Shown here in pieces: positions 22,662 through 23,031 of a stretch of 23,031 bases of DNA. The stretch lies in contig JBIKNF010000022.1 of NCBI GenBank assembly GCA_044358835.1, forward strand, positions 1 to 23,031, read 5' to 3'. The notes below the pieces were generated by a model. That model saw only the letters and a list, made by a program, of their open reading frames with translations. It was not told the DNA's origin and searched no databases. A program made the position numbers and the translations under genes. Source of the stretch: JAJTHC01 sp044358835 (GTDB lineage: Bacteria; Cyanobacteriota; Vampirovibrionia; Vampirovibrionales; JAJTHC01). Each line of letters starts with the position of its first letter. Within the stretch, counting starts at the first letter, position 1.

Positions 22662-23031
22662 CTAGGGCAATTTTTGGGGGTTATGGTTTACAGAAGGTCG
22701 TTATTTTATAACCCTGTGCTTCATAATACTTTTTTAATCTTTTAAATTCACTAGCAGCAGTTGTTTCGTTTAGATTAGAAAATGTTGGAGGCGCTAGTTT
22801 GCTTCTATCTGTAAGGGTAAATGTTCCATTCTGAGCTTTTGTTAATTTTACTTCAATGACATCATTACCTTTAGCTTTAGCGGGGGGGACGGCATTGAAC
22901 CCATTATGGGTTCCATATACGTTATGACATTCTATTGGCATATCGAGTTCCTTTTGTTTTTAGGAGTAAGGGGGGGGGGGAGTAAAAAGAGAGAGGGGGG
23001 GCTGAGGGGTATCGCGGTGGGGGGGTGGGTC
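22662..23031 (-). repeat. Cassette module 2 (tandem array, runs off the window)
   Basis: Same order as module 1: CTAGGGCAATTTTTGGGGG plus TTAT, a minus-strand ORF, GGCATATCGAGTTCC leader (from 22937), a G-tract of 11, a GA-rich run and the first half of the palindrome. The leader differs from copy 1 at only a few positions over about 90 bases, while the ORF bodies are dissimilar. Confidence 0.8.
22681..22941 (-). CDS. Cassette ORF 2, small orphan protein
   Basis: An 86-residue protein from AT-rich DNA without a recognised family. It has a likely beta-rich middle (NDVIEVKLTKAQNGTFTLTD) and a C-terminal helix-strand (FKRLKKYYEAQGYKITTF) ending CKP. AAAGGA lies 7 nt before the ATG, in the leader identical to that of ORF 1. 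It shares only scattered positions with ORF 1, notably the early Cys, the FS..N segment and the YY...GY...FC end. With transcription leftwards, ORF 2 would be upstream of ORF 1. Confidence 0.65.
   Translation of the reverse strand: MPIECHNVYGTHNGFNAVPPAKAKGNDVIEVKLTKAQNGTFTLTDRSKLAPPTFSNLNETTAASEFKRLKKYYEAQGYKITTFCKP

Larger units (their letters stand above)
22252..22663 (-). repeat. Cassette module 1 (tandem array)
   Basis: On the plus strand the unit reads: 3' repeat (CTAGGGCATTTTTTGGGGG plus TTAT), a minus-strand ORF, a common leader (GGCATATCGAGTTCC onward, 22551), a G-tract of 8, a GA-rich run and a large palindrome at 22621-22661. Every part except the ORF body recurs in module 2. The 3' repeat starts at the nadE stop codon. 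Confidence 0.8.

Overview
The window looks like chromosomal DNA of a free-living or host-associated bacterium with mid-range GC. Most genes are housekeeping (obg, proB, pgi, rpoZ, murG, ssrA, nadE), mixed with lineage-specific membrane or secreted proteins. A single-RRM protein with a glycine-rich tail, a cyanobacterial-looking RNA polymerase omega subunit and an AttH/CrtC lipocalin-like protein suggest a non-photosynthetic relative of cyanobacteria (Melainabacteria/Vampirovibrionales-like). This placement is an inference from gene style; no rRNA is present to confirm it.

Layout. 1-2700 holds a repeated 81-nt element, an EF-hand protein and obg, all on the minus strand. 2841-5250 holds an orphan multi-helix membrane protein (+) that converges with a family-4 uracil-DNA glycosylase and a small membrane protein (-). 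5346-7800 holds proB, the second 81-nt element, and a membrane-associated orphan directly behind a well-formed TPP riboswitch (-). 7857-10680 holds an inverted repeat, pgi, a terminator/promoter overlap and an MFS transporter (-). 10680-11900 has no credible gene and is a graveyard of repeats: a 21-bp tandem array, a 469-bp element with long inverted ends, and palindromic repeat fragments. 11925-15565 holds a small charged protein (+), then rpoZ, a membrane diguanylate cyclase and a secreted TPR protein, and further on a glycine-zipper orphan (all -). 15733-18182 holds a lipocalin-like secreted protein (-) divergent from murG (+). 18347-19461 holds tmRNA and the RRM protein (+). 19682-22255 holds an AT-rich orphan and glutamine-dependent NAD+ synthetase (+). 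22252 to the end holds at least two tandem cassettes on the minus strand.

How the parts fit. The housekeeping genes look like independent short transcription units, several with recognisable sigma70-type or extended -10 promoters. The most unusual part is the right end: two small AT-rich ORFs of quite different sequence sit between near-identical flanks (leader, RBS, start codon, post-stop sequence, large palindrome). The array starts at the nadE stop codon and probably continues past the window. Next are the TPP riboswitch whose aptamer 3' end doubles as the Shine-Dalgarno of an unrecognised protein, the two 81-nt elements with conserved ends, the in-frame palindromic insertion in nadE, and a tmRNA predicted to encode an unusually long 22-residue tag.
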